Of a DNA stretch of 64,000 nt, positions 42,200 to 52,166 are shown piece after piece. The position numbers were made by a program, and so were the translations under genes. The DNA is from Flavihumibacter petaseus NBRC 106054 (GTDB lineage: Bacteria; Bacteroidota; Bacteroidia; Chitinophagales; Chitinophagaceae): contig NZ_BBWV01000002.1 in NCBI RefSeq assembly GCF_000974785.1, positions 930,001 to 994,000 of the forward strand, written 5' to 3'. Every line of letters begins with the position of its first letter. Position 1 is the stretch's first letter. A model generated the notes under the pieces. The model saw only the letters and a program-made list of their open reading frames with translations. It had not been told where the DNA came from and did no database searches.

Positions 42200-44676
42200 A
42201 TGAATCGCTCCCTTTTGAACCATCACCGGTTTTGTTTGCGGAAGTCCTGATCCCGCTTGCATTGCCCCGCAATTTCACCTGGGCATTGCCCCCGGAATTG
42301 CAGGATAAGGCGATGCCGGGGATGCGCGTGGAAGTCGTACTGGGCCGCAATAAAAAATATGCGGGCATCATCAAAAAGCTGCACGACAAAAAACCGGCTG
42401 CTTTTGATCCGAAGCCTGTGCTCAACCTGCTGGACGAAACGCCGATCCTGCATGCCCAGCAATTGCTGTTCTGGGAATGGATGGCGCATTATTATCTCTG
42501 CAGTGAAGGCGAAGTGATGCAGGCCGCCCTGCCCACCCATTTCAAACTGAGCAGCGAAACGATCCTGCTCTTCAACGATGCCGCCGGGGAAGATTTCAGT
42601 CACCTCGATGATGAAGAGTTCGTGGTGGCGGAAGCGCTCCTGATCAAAAAGGAATTACGCATCACGGAAGTGCAGCAGTTGCTCGATGCTTCCCATGTCT
42701 ACCCGGTGATCCAGCGGCTCCTCGAGAAAAAGGTCTGCCTCGTCTGGGAAGAACTGAAACAGACCTACAAGGAAAAGAAAGAAACCTTCATTCTCCTGCA
42801 CCCGCAATACAATACGGACGAAAAACTGGCAGACCTTCTGAACAACTGGACGGCCAAAGCGCCCAAACAACTGGAACTGCTGCTGGCCTACCTGCACCTG
42901 GAAAAGACCGAAGGAGAGGTTACCAAAAGTGCCCTGTTGTCCAAGTCAGGCGCTTCTGCCGATCAGTTGAAAGGCCTGGTGAGCAAAGCCATCCTGCTGG
43001 AAGAAAAGCGAACCGTCGACCGGCTCAAGTCCCTTCCGGCAAACGTCTCCATAAATTTCACGTTGACACCCGCCCAGGAAACGGCTCTTGCACAGTTGCA
43101 GGACCAGTTCTCCCAGAAAGCTGTCTGTCTCCTGCAGGGCGTTACTTCCAGTGGTAAAACGCTCCTGTATATCCGCCTGATGGAAGAAGCCCTCCGCAAC
43201 GGCAAACAGGTGTTGTACATGCTCCCGGAGATCGCACTGACGGCCCAGGTCATCCGGCGGTTGCGTGAACATTTCGGCGGACATATCGTGATCTATCATT
43301 CGAAGTTTAATGCCAACGAAAGAGTAGAGTTGTGGCACAAGGTAAAAAGCGGGGAAGCGAAGATTGTGCTTGGTGCACGTTCTTCCGTATTCCTGCCTTT
43401 CCGCGACCTGGGTCTCGTGATCGTGGATGAAGAACACGATTCTTCCTTCAAGCAACAGGATCCTGCCCCACGGTATAATGGTCGTGATGCTGCGGTTTTC
43501 CTCGCATCCCTCTACCAGGCGAAAGTGTTGCTCGGATCTGCGACGCCGTCATTGGAATCCTGGTACAATGTAAAGCAGGGCAAATATGGACTGGCGCAGC
43601 TGACCGAACGCTATGCGGGTATCGATATGCCGCAGATCGGCATCGTGGATACCACGGGCCTCCGGCAGGCCGATAAATCACGGGTCATCCTGTCGCCTGC
43701 GCTGGAAGAAGCCATCACGCAAACGCTGCAGAAGAACAAACAGGTCATCCTGTTCCAGAATCGCCGCGGTTATTCGCCCTACCAGGTGTGCCAGTCCTGC
43801 GGCTGGATCCCCCATTGCAAACACTGTGATGTTTCGCTGACCTTTCACAAACTGCACAACAAACTGGTGTGCCACTATTGTGGCACCATCTACCCGCCCG
43901 TGGTCATCTGTGAAGCCTGTGGCAACCACGATTTCCAGCAACAGAATTTCGGTACGGAACGCATCGAAGAGTCGCTGGTAGAAAGGTTCCCGCATGCCAA
44001 GGTCGCCCGGATGGACATTGATGCGATCAAAGGCAAACATGCCCACGATGCCCTGATCCAGTTATTCGAACAGCAACGCATCGATATCCTCGTCGGTACA
44101 CAAATGGTAGTGAAGGGACTGGACTTCGACCACGTGCAACTGGTAGGGATCCTGGACGCCGACGCGATCATGGGCTTTGCTGATTTCCGGGTGAATGAAA
44201 GAGCCTTCCAGCTCATGGAGCAGGTGAGTGGCCGTTCGGGCAGGAAAGGGGAACAGGGATTGGTGCTCGTCCAAACGCGTAACCCCCGGCACCCGGTGCT
44301 GGCTTGGGTTAAGGCGCACGATTTTGAAACTTTTGCCCAGGCTGAAATGAGCAGCCGCCAGCAATTCGGTTACCCGCCATTTACAAGGCTGATCCAGTTA
44401 TCCTTCAAACATAAAACGGCTGATGTGGTGCAGGCTGCTGCAAGGCAATTTGCTGCCTGGATGACACCTAATTTCGGCGCTTATCTTGTAGGTCCGGCGG
44501 CACCGGTGGTGAACCGGGTACGCAACCAGTATATCATGGATCTCCTGATCAAGTTGCCGCGCGACCTTCATCTCCTGCAGCAATGTAAGGATCAGATCCA
44601 GCTGCTGACAGCGCACCTTCACCAGCAACCACCTTTTAAGTCGGTAATTGTTACGCCTGATATCGACCCGATCTGA
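42196..44676 (+). CDS. priA: Primosomal protein N' (replication restart helicase PriA)
   Basis: 826 residues from ATG 42196; upstream codons in the same frame are not conserved and overlap plsC. The N-terminal DNA-binding domain begins FAEVLIPLALPRNFTWALP. The helicase has Walker A GVTSSGKTLLYIRL, DEEH box VIVDEEHDSSFK and an arginine-finger region GRSGRKGEQG. Four CxxC pairs (CQSC, CKHC, CHYC, CEAC, about residues 530-580) bind two zincs, as in all PriA. It reloads replisomes at stalled forks. Confidence 0.95.
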   Translation: MNESLPFEPSPVLFAEVLIPLALPRNFTWALPPELQDKAMPGMRVEVVLGRNKKYAGIIKKLHDKKPAAFDPKPVLNLLDETPILHAQQLLFWEWMAHYYLCSEGEVMQAALPTHFKLSSETILLFNDAAGEDFSHLDDEEFVVAEALLIKKELRITEVQQLLDASHVYPVIQRLLEKKVCLVWEELKQTYKEKKETFILLHPQYNTDEKLADLLNNWTAKAPKQLELLLAYLHLEKTEGEVTKSALLSKSGASADQLKGLVSKAILLEEKRTVDRLKSLPANVSINFTLTPAQETALAQLQDQFSQKAVCLLQGVTSSGKTLLYIRLMEEALRNGKQVLYMLPEIALTAQVIRRLREHFGGHIVIYHSKFNANERVELWHKVKSGEAKIVLGARSSVFLPFRDLGLVIVDEEHDSSFKQQDPAPRYNGRDAAVFLASLYQAKVLLGSATPSLESWYNVKQGKYGLAQLTERYAGIDMPQIGIVDTTGLRQADKSRVILSPALEEAITQTLQKNKQVILFQNRRGYSPYQVCQSCGWIPHCKHCDVSLTFHKLHNKLVCHYCGTIYPPVVICEACGNHDFQQQNFGTERIEESLVERFPHAKVARMDIDAIKGKHAHDALIQLFEQQRIDILVGTQMVVKGLDFDHVQLVGILDADAIMGFADFRVNERAFQLMEQVSGRSGRKGEQGLVLVQTRNPRHPVLAWVKAHDFETFAQAEMSSRQQFGYPPFTRLIQLSFKHKTADVVQAAARQFAAWMTPNFGAYLVGPAAPVVNRVRNQYIMDLLIKLPRDLHLLQQCKDQIQLLTAHLHQQPPFKSVIVTPDIDPI

Positions 44677-45340
44677 TCGCCCATTCGCGGATCTCATCAT
44701 ACTCATGGATAAAAATGCCTTTGCGCGGATCTTTAGCCGCAGCCAGCATGGCAAAGGCCACTTCTATGGCTTTGATGGGCCGGTATTTTTTATAGCGGCC
44801 ACGTAGTAAGGGTGAGATAACAGGGGCCAATCCGGTAGCGAGGTTTTCAGCAAACCGTTTTTCCCCGCGATCACCCAATAACAGGGATGGCCGGAAGATA
44901 TGCACCTGTGGTATATTCTGCTTGCTCACCGCTTCTTCCGTAACGCCTTTAAGCTTCAGGTAAAAACTATTGTTGTTGGCAGGATCCGCACCGATCGCAG
45001 ATACCAGTGAATAACCGAATACGCCATACTTCGCGGCCACTTCAGCAGCATTCACGGCAATGCCATAATCAATATCCCGGTAAGCATTCCGGTCACCCTG
45101 CACTTTTTTCATGGTGGTGCCTACACAACAGAAAACGGTTTCTGCACTCGCAATGCCGGGTTCGTATGCTTTCTGATTGGAAAAATCGATCAGGTGCTCC
45201 GTCAGTTTGGGGTGTTGCTGATTGAGTGAACGACGCAGGATCACATGAACGGAATCGTAGTAGTCATCTTCCAGCAAGGCATCCAGCAATAATCCGCCGA
45301 TTAATCCGGATGCGCCGAGTATCGTTGCTTTTCTCCCCAT
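44651..45340 (-). CDS. NAD(P)-binding Rossmann-fold oxidoreductase (HTATIP2/YraR-like)
   Basis: 229 residues with an N-terminal Rossmann motif ATILGASGLIGGLLLDALL (GxSGxxG) and later VFCCVGTTMKKV, GYSLVSAIGADPANNNSFY and HIFRPSLLLGDR. This is the pattern of the atypical SDR group containing YraR and HTATIP2, small NADP-binding proteins of unclear catalytic activity. The 3' end overlaps the convergent priA gene by 26 bases; it is divergent from murB, 12 bases apart. Confidence 0.85.
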   Translation of the reverse strand: MGRKATILGASGLIGGLLLDALLEDDYYDSVHVILRRSLNQQHPKLTEHLIDFSNQKAYEPGIASAETVFCCVGTTMKKVQGDRNAYRDIDYGIAVNAAEVAAKYGVFGYSLVSAIGADPANNNSFYLKLKGVTEEAVSKQNIPQVHIFRPSLLLGDRGEKRFAENLATGLAPVISPLLRGRYKKYRPIKAIEVAFAMLAAAKDPRKGIFIHEYDEIREWAIRSGRYQA

Positions 45341-45352
45341 AACTTTGAAATT

Positions 45353-46375
45353 ATGGAATTATGGCAAGATTACCCGCTGCAAAACCTGAACACTTTCGGC
45401 ATCGCAGCCAAAGCCGCTACCTTCTCCCGGTTCCGTTCAACCGAAGAACTGGAAGCTTTGCTGGAACAGAAAGCGGCACAGGCACACCATTCGCCCCTGC
45501 TGGTACTCGGCGGCGGCAGCAACCTCCTCCTTACCAGTGATGTTAAAAGCTGGGTACTGAAGAATGATGTTCCGGGTATTGCAAAACTGCACGAAGACGA
45601 CGAAGCCGTATATGTGCAGGCCGGGGCAGGGGAGAACTGGCATGGCTTTGTGCAACACTGCATTACACAGGGTTGGGGCGGACTCGAAAACCTGTCGCTT
45701 ATCCCGGGCAATGTTGGCGCCAGTCCCATGCAGAATATCGGCGCGTACGGCGTGGAGATCAAGGATTGTTTCTGGGACCTGGAAGCGTATCACCTGGAAG
45801 AAAAAGCGATTCACACCTTTACTGCTTCGGATTGTGCCTTCGGTTACCGCGAAAGTGTATTTAAGCATCAGCTGAAAGGCCAGTATGTTATTTTAAACGT
45901 CACCTACCGGCTGCAGAAGCATCCCGTGGTCAATACCAGCTACGGTGCCATCCGGCAGGAACTGGAAAAAATGGGGGTACACGAGCCAGGCATCAAAGAG
46001 GTGTCGCAGGCGGTGATCCGGATCCGCCAATCCAAATTGCCTGATCCTGCCGTCATTGGGAATGCCGGCAGTTTCTTCAAAAATCCCGCTGTTGATAAGG
46101 CGGTGTTTACCGACCTGCAGGAACGGTTCCCGGAGATTGTCGGTTATCCCTTACCCCATGACCAGGTGAAACTGGCTGCCGGCTGGCTCATTGAATCCTG
46201 TGGCTGGAAAGGTTTCCGCCGTGGGGATGCCGGTTGCCATGCCCAACAGGCGCTGGTGCTGGTGAACTATGGCCATGCCACCGGAAAGGAAATCTATACG
46301 CTGAGCCAGGAGATCCTGGACAGCGTACAGTTTCGCTTTGGCGTTGTGTTGGAACGGGAAGTGAATATTATCTAG
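45353..46375 (+). CDS. murB: UDP-N-acetylenolpyruvoylglucosamine reductase
   Basis: 340 residues, type I MurB length. FAD-binding motifs are LLVLGGGSNLLLTSD and NLSLIPGNVGASPMQNIGAYG; VIGNAGSFFKNP contains the catalytic Ser, and AAGWLIESCGWKGFRRGDAG lies in the substrate-binding domain; the terminal Glu is in FGVVLEREV. It reduces the enolpyruvyl group in peptidoglycan precursor synthesis. The 3' end overlaps the convergent AAA+ gene by four bases. Confidence 0.95.
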   Translation: MELWQDYPLQNLNTFGIAAKAATFSRFRSTEELEALLEQKAAQAHHSPLLVLGGGSNLLLTSDVKSWVLKNDVPGIAKLHEDDEAVYVQAGAGENWHGFVQHCITQGWGGLENLSLIPGNVGASPMQNIGAYGVEIKDCFWDLEAYHLEEKAIHTFTASDCAFGYRESVFKHQLKGQYVILNVTYRLQKHPVVNTSYGAIRQELEKMGVHEPGIKEVSQAVIRIRQSKLPDPAVIGNAGSFFKNPAVDKAVFTDLQERFPEIVGYPLPHDQVKLAAGWLIESCGWKGFRRGDAGCHAQQALVLVNYGHATGKEIYTLSQEILDSVQFRFGVVLEREVNII

Positions 46376-47904
46376 TTGTCCTCGCTGTCGAAGTCATCGT
46401 CATCTTCAACGGTAGTACCGAGGTTCACCATGGAGCCGATCAGGTCCTTGAACTCGATCTTGTTTTCCGTCATCTTCTTGCTGATCATGGAATAGGCAGC
46501 AAGGCCGTGTAGCACAAATTCCATCAGCAATACCGTATCACGGGTGCCCGCCTTGGGAAAGTATTTCTTGACCAGCGCATGCAGCCCGTCTACTTCGTAT
46601 AATTTGATCTCCTTTTCCTTATCGGTCGTATTGAACGGCATGTCCAGGTGTTTGCCTGCATCAAACCAGCGTGTAATGGGACGGTAAGGGTTTTCTTCTT
46701 CCCGCATGGATTCCTTGCCGGTGGACCGCCGCTTTTTCATGGTCTCCGGGTTCGGGAAATATTGCACGAACTGCGAGCGGACGGCTTTGTCCAGCAGGTT
46801 CATCGCCACCTGGAAGGGACCTTCCTGTTCGCCTTCATACACCAGTTCGATCTTGCCTGTGAGGGAAGGAATAATGCCGGCGAGATCTCCCATCCATACC
46901 TGCGTATGTGCCTCACTGTTCATGATGGCCCTGCGTTCGGCAGCACTGACGGCATTTTCATACGCACTGATGGTCAGGCGCGCACTCACGCCGCTTTTCT
47001 TGTCCACGTACTCGTTGTTTCTCGCTTCAAAAGCAACCTGTTCGATCAGTTTGCGCACCAGGTCACTGACATGCACGCGGCTGATCTGCTCTTCCAGTAC
47101 ATCGGCTTCCTGCTCCGTGATCGCCAGCGAATGTTCGAGGGATTTCGGGTAGTGGGTGAGGATCTGGCTTTCGATCCTGTCTTTCAGCGGCGTCACGATA
47201 GAGCCGCGGTTCGTATAGTCCTCGGGGTTGGCGGTAAACACAAACAGGATATCCAGCGGCATACGCAGTTTGAACCCACGGATCTGGATATCGCCTTCCT
47301 CGAGGATGTTGAACAGCGATACCTGGATGCGTGCCTGCAGGTCGGGCAGTTCGTTGATCACAAAGATGCCCCGGTTGCTCCGCGGAATGATGCCATAGTG
47401 AATCACGCCTTCGTCTGCAAAACTCAGTCGCAGGTTGGCGGCTTTGATGGGATCGATATCGCCGATCAGGTCAGCGACACTCACATCGGGCGTTGCGAGT
47501 TTCTCCCCGTAGCGTTCACTGCGGTGCAGCCAGTGAATGGGCGTGTCGTCGCCTAGTTGCACCACCAGTTCGCGCGCATGTTTCGAGATCGGGTTCAGGG
47601 GATCATCATTGATCTCCGAGCCTGCGATCACCGGGATGTATTCATCCAGCAGGTTGACCATCTGTCTTGCCATCCTTGTTTTTGCCTGCCCGCGCAGACC
47701 CAGGAAAAGTATATTGTGCCGGCTCAGCAGCGCGCGCTCTGTATCCGGGATCACGGAATCTTCATAACCGATGATGCCATCGAAGCGGGGCGTATTTTCT
47801 TTTAATGCTTTTACGAGGTTGGAGCGGATCTCGTCTTTCACAGATCTGCTTACATATCCGGAAGCTTTCAATTGTCCAAGTGTCAGTATCTTGTTCTGAT
47901 TCAT
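46372..47904 (-). CDS. MoxR/Mg-chelatase-like AAA+ ATPase
   Basis: 510 residues. Walker A is the non-standard LGLRGQAKTRMARQ (GxxGxxKT) near residues 70-83, and Walker B reads VINELPD, with Asn in place of the usual first Asp, followed by LFNILEEGDIQIRG and the sensor-1 Asn in LFVFTANPEDYTNRG. A Mg-chelatase-type lid follows. The partner gene immediately upstream encodes a VWA protein (1-base overlap, TAATG), the standard MoxR-VWA chaperone-like pair for metal insertion or complex assembly. The target is unknown. Confidence 0.85.
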   Translation of the reverse strand: MNQNKILTLGQLKASGYVSRSVKDEIRSNLVKALKENTPRFDGIIGYEDSVIPDTERALLSRHNILFLGLRGQAKTRMARQMVNLLDEYIPVIAGSEINDDPLNPISKHARELVVQLGDDTPIHWLHRSERYGEKLATPDVSVADLIGDIDPIKAANLRLSFADEGVIHYGIIPRSNRGIFVINELPDLQARIQVSLFNILEEGDIQIRGFKLRMPLDILFVFTANPEDYTNRGSIVTPLKDRIESQILTHYPKSLEHSLAITEQEADVLEEQISRVHVSDLVRKLIEQVAFEARNNEYVDKKSGVSARLTISAYENAVSAAERRAIMNSEAHTQVWMGDLAGIIPSLTGKIELVYEGEQEGPFQVAMNLLDKAVRSQFVQYFPNPETMKKRRSTGKESMREEENPYRPITRWFDAGKHLDMPFNTTDKEKEIKLYEVDGLHALVKKYFPKAGTRDTVLLMEFVLHGLAAYSMISKKMTENKIEFKDLIGSMVNLGTTVEDDDDFDSEDN

Positions 47905-49001
47905 TAATACACAGTTTTCCTTTTTCCGCTTTCAAAATCCTTAAAGATGAAAGCGCCGAGATGATCCAGGGATGCGAAATAGGCTTTGCCCTGGTTAGTT
48001 TCTGTAAACTCATTCACAAATCGCTGCAGGTAAGGGTCTGATGCGATCATGAAAGTGGTGATGGGGATTTTCAGTTTTTTACATTGGGCCGCAAGGTTGA
48101 GACAGCGCGTGGTGATCTTGCGATCCAGCCCGAAGCTGTTCTTGTAATACCGTTTGCCCAGCTTGAGGCAGGTGGGTTTACCATCGGTGATCATAAAGAT
48201 CTGCTTGTTCGGGTTGCGCCGCCGCCGCAGGAGATCGATCGCGAGTTCGAGTCCCGCTACCGTGTTGGTATGATAGGGGCCTACCTGCAGGTAGGGAAGG
48301 TCTTTGATCTCTACTGGCCACGCATCATTGCCGAATACCACGATGTCGAGCGTATCTTTCGGATACTTGGTTGTAATCAGCTCGCTCAGGGCCATGGCAA
48401 CTTTCTTTGCCGGAGTGATCCGGTCTTCCCCGTACAGGATCATGGAATGCGAAATATCGATCATCAGCACCGTAGAAGTCTGTGCCTTGAAATCGGTTTC
48501 CCGGATCTCCAGATCTTCCTCTCTCAGGTTGAATGCATCGATGCCATGATTGATCTGGGCATTGCGGATACTCTCGGTGAAGTCGATCTGTTCCACCATA
48601 TCCCCGAAGCGATAAGGCCGCGTTTCGGGATTGATCTCATCACCCTGGCCGGGCTTGAAAGTCTGGTGATTGCCCTGCCTGGTTTTTTTCAGCTTACCGA
48701 AAATCTCTTCGAGTGACCGCTTGCGGATCCCCTGTTCTGTTTTCGGTGTGATCTTAATGCTGCCATTGCCGGGATTCTCATCGATATACCCTTTGTCTTT
48801 CAGGTCGTCGATGAAGTCACCCATGCCGTATTCGGAATTCGTGAGCTCGTATTCCCTGTCGAGCTGGTTGAGCCACTGCAATGCTTCCGCTACATCGCCA
48901 TTGGTGTAGGTGAGCAACTGCATGAAGATCTCCAGCAACTGGTCAAATTTGGACTTTCCCTCATCTTCCGGGCGGAAGCCCGTAAACAGATATCCCTTCA
49001 T
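47904..49001 (-). CDS. VWA-domain protein, partner of the MoxR-like ATPase
   Basis: 365 residues from ATG 49001, chosen because a strong GAGGAGG lies seven bases upstream; a further in-frame start at 49019 is less likely. A variable N-terminal half is followed by a VWA domain from about residue 170, with MIDAS motif LMIDISHSMILYGED (DxSxS), a conserved Thr/Asp (DTLDIVVFGNDAWP) and FMITDGKPTCL. VWA proteins bind metal-dependent ligands and act with MoxR AAA+ partners; the start of the ATPase gene overlaps this stop by one base. Confidence 0.85.
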   Translation of the reverse strand: MKGYLFTGFRPEDEGKSKFDQLLEIFMQLLTYTNGDVAEALQWLNQLDREYELTNSEYGMGDFIDDLKDKGYIDENPGNGSIKITPKTEQGIRKRSLEEIFGKLKKTRQGNHQTFKPGQGDEINPETRPYRFGDMVEQIDFTESIRNAQINHGIDAFNLREEDLEIRETDFKAQTSTVLMIDISHSMILYGEDRITPAKKVAMALSELITTKYPKDTLDIVVFGNDAWPVEIKDLPYLQVGPYHTNTVAGLELAIDLLRRRRNPNKQIFMITDGKPTCLKLGKRYYKNSFGLDRKITTRCLNLAAQCKKLKIPITTFMIASDPYLQRFVNEFTETNQGKAYFASLDHLGAFIFKDFESGKRKTVY

Positions 49002-49026
49002 AAATACCTCCTCTGACACAATATAA

Positions 49027-49058
49027 CAAAAAAGCAGGGCTGGTGTTCAGCCCTGCTT
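49027..49058 (-). terminator. Rho-independent terminator of the DUF2723 gene
   Basis: On the minus strand a 10-bp perfect stem AGCAGGGCTG/CAGCCCTGCT (49033-49042 and 49048-49057) with a 5-base loop is followed by six T. It lies 7 bases beyond the DUF2723 stop and upstream of the VWA gene. Confidence 0.85.
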
Positions 49059-49064
49059 GATGCG

Positions 49065-52000
49065 TTATTGTTTTGCCGGGGAATCGGTCGCCGGACCGAT
49101 CGGTACACTGCCTTCCAGGGAAGGTTTCAGCGAACTGCCACCCTTGTATTGCGCATCGAGCGCGGTCAGCATCTGCATGAGCTGCTGGGTTGCGCCGATC
49201 TCATTCCGGAGACCATCCTGCTTGCTGTCACCTAACTGGTTGTAATAAGCCATCTGCTGTTCAAAATCTTTGTGTAAAGCTTTGGACACACGGTCTGCCA
49301 ATTCAGTATGACCCGCCTTATAAGCGGCTTCCAGGAACTTGAAGTTAAAATAATTGTGCTGGTTGTTCTTGCTCACCATCGCATACGGCAGGTTCGTGGT
49401 CAGGATGCCTTTATCGGCCTTGTCCAGCACCTGTTTGGCTTCATCTTTACGGTTGGCATCAGCAAGGCTGGCAGCACCATCGGCAAAGGCTGCGCGGATG
49501 GTATTCAGATGAAGCCTGTTCTGCTCATCAAAATATACCCCCGGAATATCTGCGCTGCCGAAACCGAACTTGTTCTTCAGCTTATCCACCATCCAGTCGG
49601 TATTCATGCCGGTGTTGTTGGATACCGGTACCAGGCGGTAGGTAAGACCGTCTTTGCGCATGTAATTGCCGAAGCCGAGTTCAGATGCAGTATAAGGTGC
49701 TGTAAAGCAGATGGGTCGTTTCCATTTGTTGGCGGCGATGATGGTCAGGATGGCCAGGTCGTTCTTCAGCAGGGTGTTCCTGTTCTCTGGGATCACTACC
49801 GGTACCTGGCTCAGCACGCTGTCGCCTGCATTCACTGTGCCGTTGCTGCGCACCAGCTGTTCGTCTACCGGCAATACAAATTTCTTCGCCGGGAGATAGT
49901 TGATGGTCTCACCGCCCTGCAGGGGAACTTTAAAGGCGGGATCATCACTGCCCACGATATTTTTCAGTACATCGTACAGGTCATAGAATTTGTCCTGGTT
50001 CACATCAGTGCGTGGATTATATACCACATAATCGCGGTTGCGGCCTCGGATCTGATCTGCTGACCAGATCACATCGATGGGGGCGCTTTCATTCACCTTG
50101 TATCGCAGCTGGTTGATGTACCAGTCGATGCCCAACAGGCTGTTGTTGATCACGCGGATGTCAGGACGGATATTTTCCACTTCCTGCGCATACCATAAAG
50201 GATAAGTATCATTATCACCGTAGGTGAAGAGGATCGCATTCGGCGGACAACTTTCGAGGTAGTCTTTTGCGAGATCGCGGGCCAGTACTTTTTTGCTGCG
50301 GTCATGGTCGTCCCATTCCTGGTTGCCCATGATCACGGGAACAGCCAGGAAGCAAAGGATTGCGGCTGACCAGTTGGAAGTGGATTCGCTGGCTTTTTTA
50401 CGGATCCATTCGCGCACCTGCAATACACCAAGGCCGATCCAGATCGCGAAAGCATAGAAAGAACCCACATAGGCATAGTCCCGTTCACGGGGCTGGTTAC
50501 CAGGCTGGTTCAGGTACAACACGATGGCGATACCGGTGAAGAAGAACAACGCTGCAGTTACCCAGAAATCGCGGCGGTTGGCGAAATACTGGTAAACGGC
50601 ACCGAATATGCCCAGCAGGAAGGGCAGGGCAAACAGTTTATTGTTGGCCTTGTTGTGTTTGATGCTTTCCGGCATGGCGCCCTGGTTGCCGAGGCGAGCG
50701 TTGTCAAACGGAGAGATGCCGGTGATCCAGTTTCCGTCGCGCACATTACCGAAGCCCTGGATATCGTTTTGTTTGCCGGCGAAGTTCCACATGAAATAGC
50801 GCCAGTACATCCAGTTCAGCTGGTAGGAGAAAAAGAAACGGAAGTTATCGCCCATGGTTGGTCTTTCGCCGTCGGCGAGACCGAGCCAGTCTTTGTAAAA
50901 ATTCGCATGCCCCTGGTCGTTACTCGCGTCCCATACGCGGGGGAAGAGCATCATGTCTTCCGGCTTGTACGTGGCTTTGATGTCCTGGCCGGTTTCAATA
51001 TAACGATCGGCTCCCTTGGTGTACTTCATACCGGTTTCCTTGTAGTCATCCGGGCTGGCGGTGAAGACCTGTCCGTACAGCAATGGGAAATCGCCGTACT
51101 GGTCACGGCCGAGGTAACCTACCAGTGAATTGGGGTTGTCAACGTTATACATATCCACTGCCGGGTTGGCATTGGAGCGGATCATCGTGGTCACGTAGCT
51201 GGAATAACCGAGCAGCATGAAGATGGCGCACCAGATGCCGAGGCGCAGGAAATTCCAGTGTTTTTTGCGGGCGTACCGCAGGCCACCCCAAAGCAGGGCA
51301 GAAAGCAGTATAAAGAAGAAGATAAAGCCGCTGAAGAACGGCATGCCCAGGGTGTTCACGAAGCGGATATCGAACCAGCCGGCTGCTTTCACTGTCCACT
51401 GGATCACGACTACCTGAACAAATCCGGTAACGATACAGCCGATGATAAAGGCCCAGATGGTGCCTTTGGTGGTGGGCTGGTAACGTTTAAAATAGTATAC
51501 GAGGACGATCGCGGGGATCGTCAGGAGGTTCAGCAGGTGTACACCGATGGAGAGACCCATCATGAAGAAGATGAATATGATCCAGCGGTCTGCGCCGGGT
51601 TCATCGGCGCTGTGTTCCCATTTCAGGATGGCCCAGAATACGATAGCGGTGAAGAAGGAAGACAATGCATATACTTCGCCTTCAACAGCACTGAACCAGA
51701 AGGAGTCGGAGAATGTATAGGCCAATGCACCTACTACGCCGGAGGCGATGATGGCAATGGTATTCTGACTGGTAGGTTCAGTATTACCCGGTGCCATCAG
51801 TTTGCGGGCGAAGTGGGTAATGGTCCAGAACAGGAAGAGGATGGTGAACCCGCTGCTGAGCGCACTCATGATGTTCACGCCGATTGCCGGGTTGGATCCG
51901 CCGAAGATCACGATGAACAGGCGGCCGAGCAATACGAACAGGGGAGCGCCGGGCGGGTGGGGAACCTGCAGTTTGTATACACTGGAAATGAATTCGCCAC

Positions 52001-52103
52001 AATCCCACAGGCTGGCGGTGGCTTCCATGGTCATCAGGTATACCACACAGGCTATCGCACAAATGATCCAGCCGGCGATATTGTTCACTCTCTTAAAGTT
52101 CAT
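49065..52103 (-). CDS. DUF2723 membrane protein (GT117/TMEM260-like glycosyltransferase family)
   Basis: 1012 residues. The N-terminal half is a GT-C-like multi-span region beginning with ACVVYLMTMEATASLWDCGE and the FISSVYKLQVPHPPGAPLFV signature, the DUF2723 hallmark with an acidic residue in the first loop. About eleven membrane segments follow, then a soluble C-terminal part (residues about 560-1012) including ILFTYGDNDTYPLWYAQEV. The family includes eukaryotic TMEM260, a protein O-mannosyltransferase; bacterial members are taken to transfer sugars outside the membrane, which here is inference. It is transcribed alone, with its own terminator. Confidence 0.88.
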   Translation of the reverse strand: MNFKRVNNIAGWIICAIACVVYLMTMEATASLWDCGEFISSVYKLQVPHPPGAPLFVLLGRLFIVIFGGSNPAIGVNIMSALSSGFTILFLFWTITHFARKLMAPGNTEPTSQNTIAIIASGVVGALAYTFSDSFWFSAVEGEVYALSSFFTAIVFWAILKWEHSADEPGADRWIIFIFFMMGLSIGVHLLNLLTIPAIVLVYYFKRYQPTTKGTIWAFIIGCIVTGFVQVVVIQWTVKAAGWFDIRFVNTLGMPFFSGFIFFFILLSALLWGGLRYARKKHWNFLRLGIWCAIFMLLGYSSYVTTMIRSNANPAVDMYNVDNPNSLVGYLGRDQYGDFPLLYGQVFTASPDDYKETGMKYTKGADRYIETGQDIKATYKPEDMMLFPRVWDASNDQGHANFYKDWLGLADGERPTMGDNFRFFFSYQLNWMYWRYFMWNFAGKQNDIQGFGNVRDGNWITGISPFDNARLGNQGAMPESIKHNKANNKLFALPFLLGIFGAVYQYFANRRDFWVTAALFFFTGIAIVLYLNQPGNQPRERDYAYVGSFYAFAIWIGLGVLQVREWIRKKASESTSNWSAAILCFLAVPVIMGNQEWDDHDRSKKVLARDLAKDYLESCPPNAILFTYGDNDTYPLWYAQEVENIRPDIRVINNSLLGIDWYINQLRYKVNESAPIDVIWSADQIRGRNRDYVVYNPRTDVNQDKFYDLYDVLKNIVGSDDPAFKVPLQGGETINYLPAKKFVLPVDEQLVRSNGTVNAGDSVLSQVPVVIPENRNTLLKNDLAILTIIAANKWKRPICFTAPYTASELGFGNYMRKDGLTYRLVPVSNNTGMNTDWMVDKLKNKFGFGSADIPGVYFDEQNRLHLNTIRAAFADGAASLADANRKDEAKQVLDKADKGILTTNLPYAMVSKNNQHNYFNFKFLEAAYKAGHTELADRVSKALHKDFEQQMAYYNQLGDSKQDGLRNEIGATQQLMQMLTALDAQYKGGSSLKPSLEGSVPIGPATDSPAKQ

Positions 52104-52166
52104 AAAGCATTGGTTTAGAAATGCGCAGCAAATATAAGGGCTGCGCGGATGGCAAATATGTGGGAT

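Noticed and set aside
46648..47556. 302-residue frame opposite the AAA+ ATPase gene
   Set aside because: The true ATPase motifs are on the minus strand; the opposite frame has no family features.
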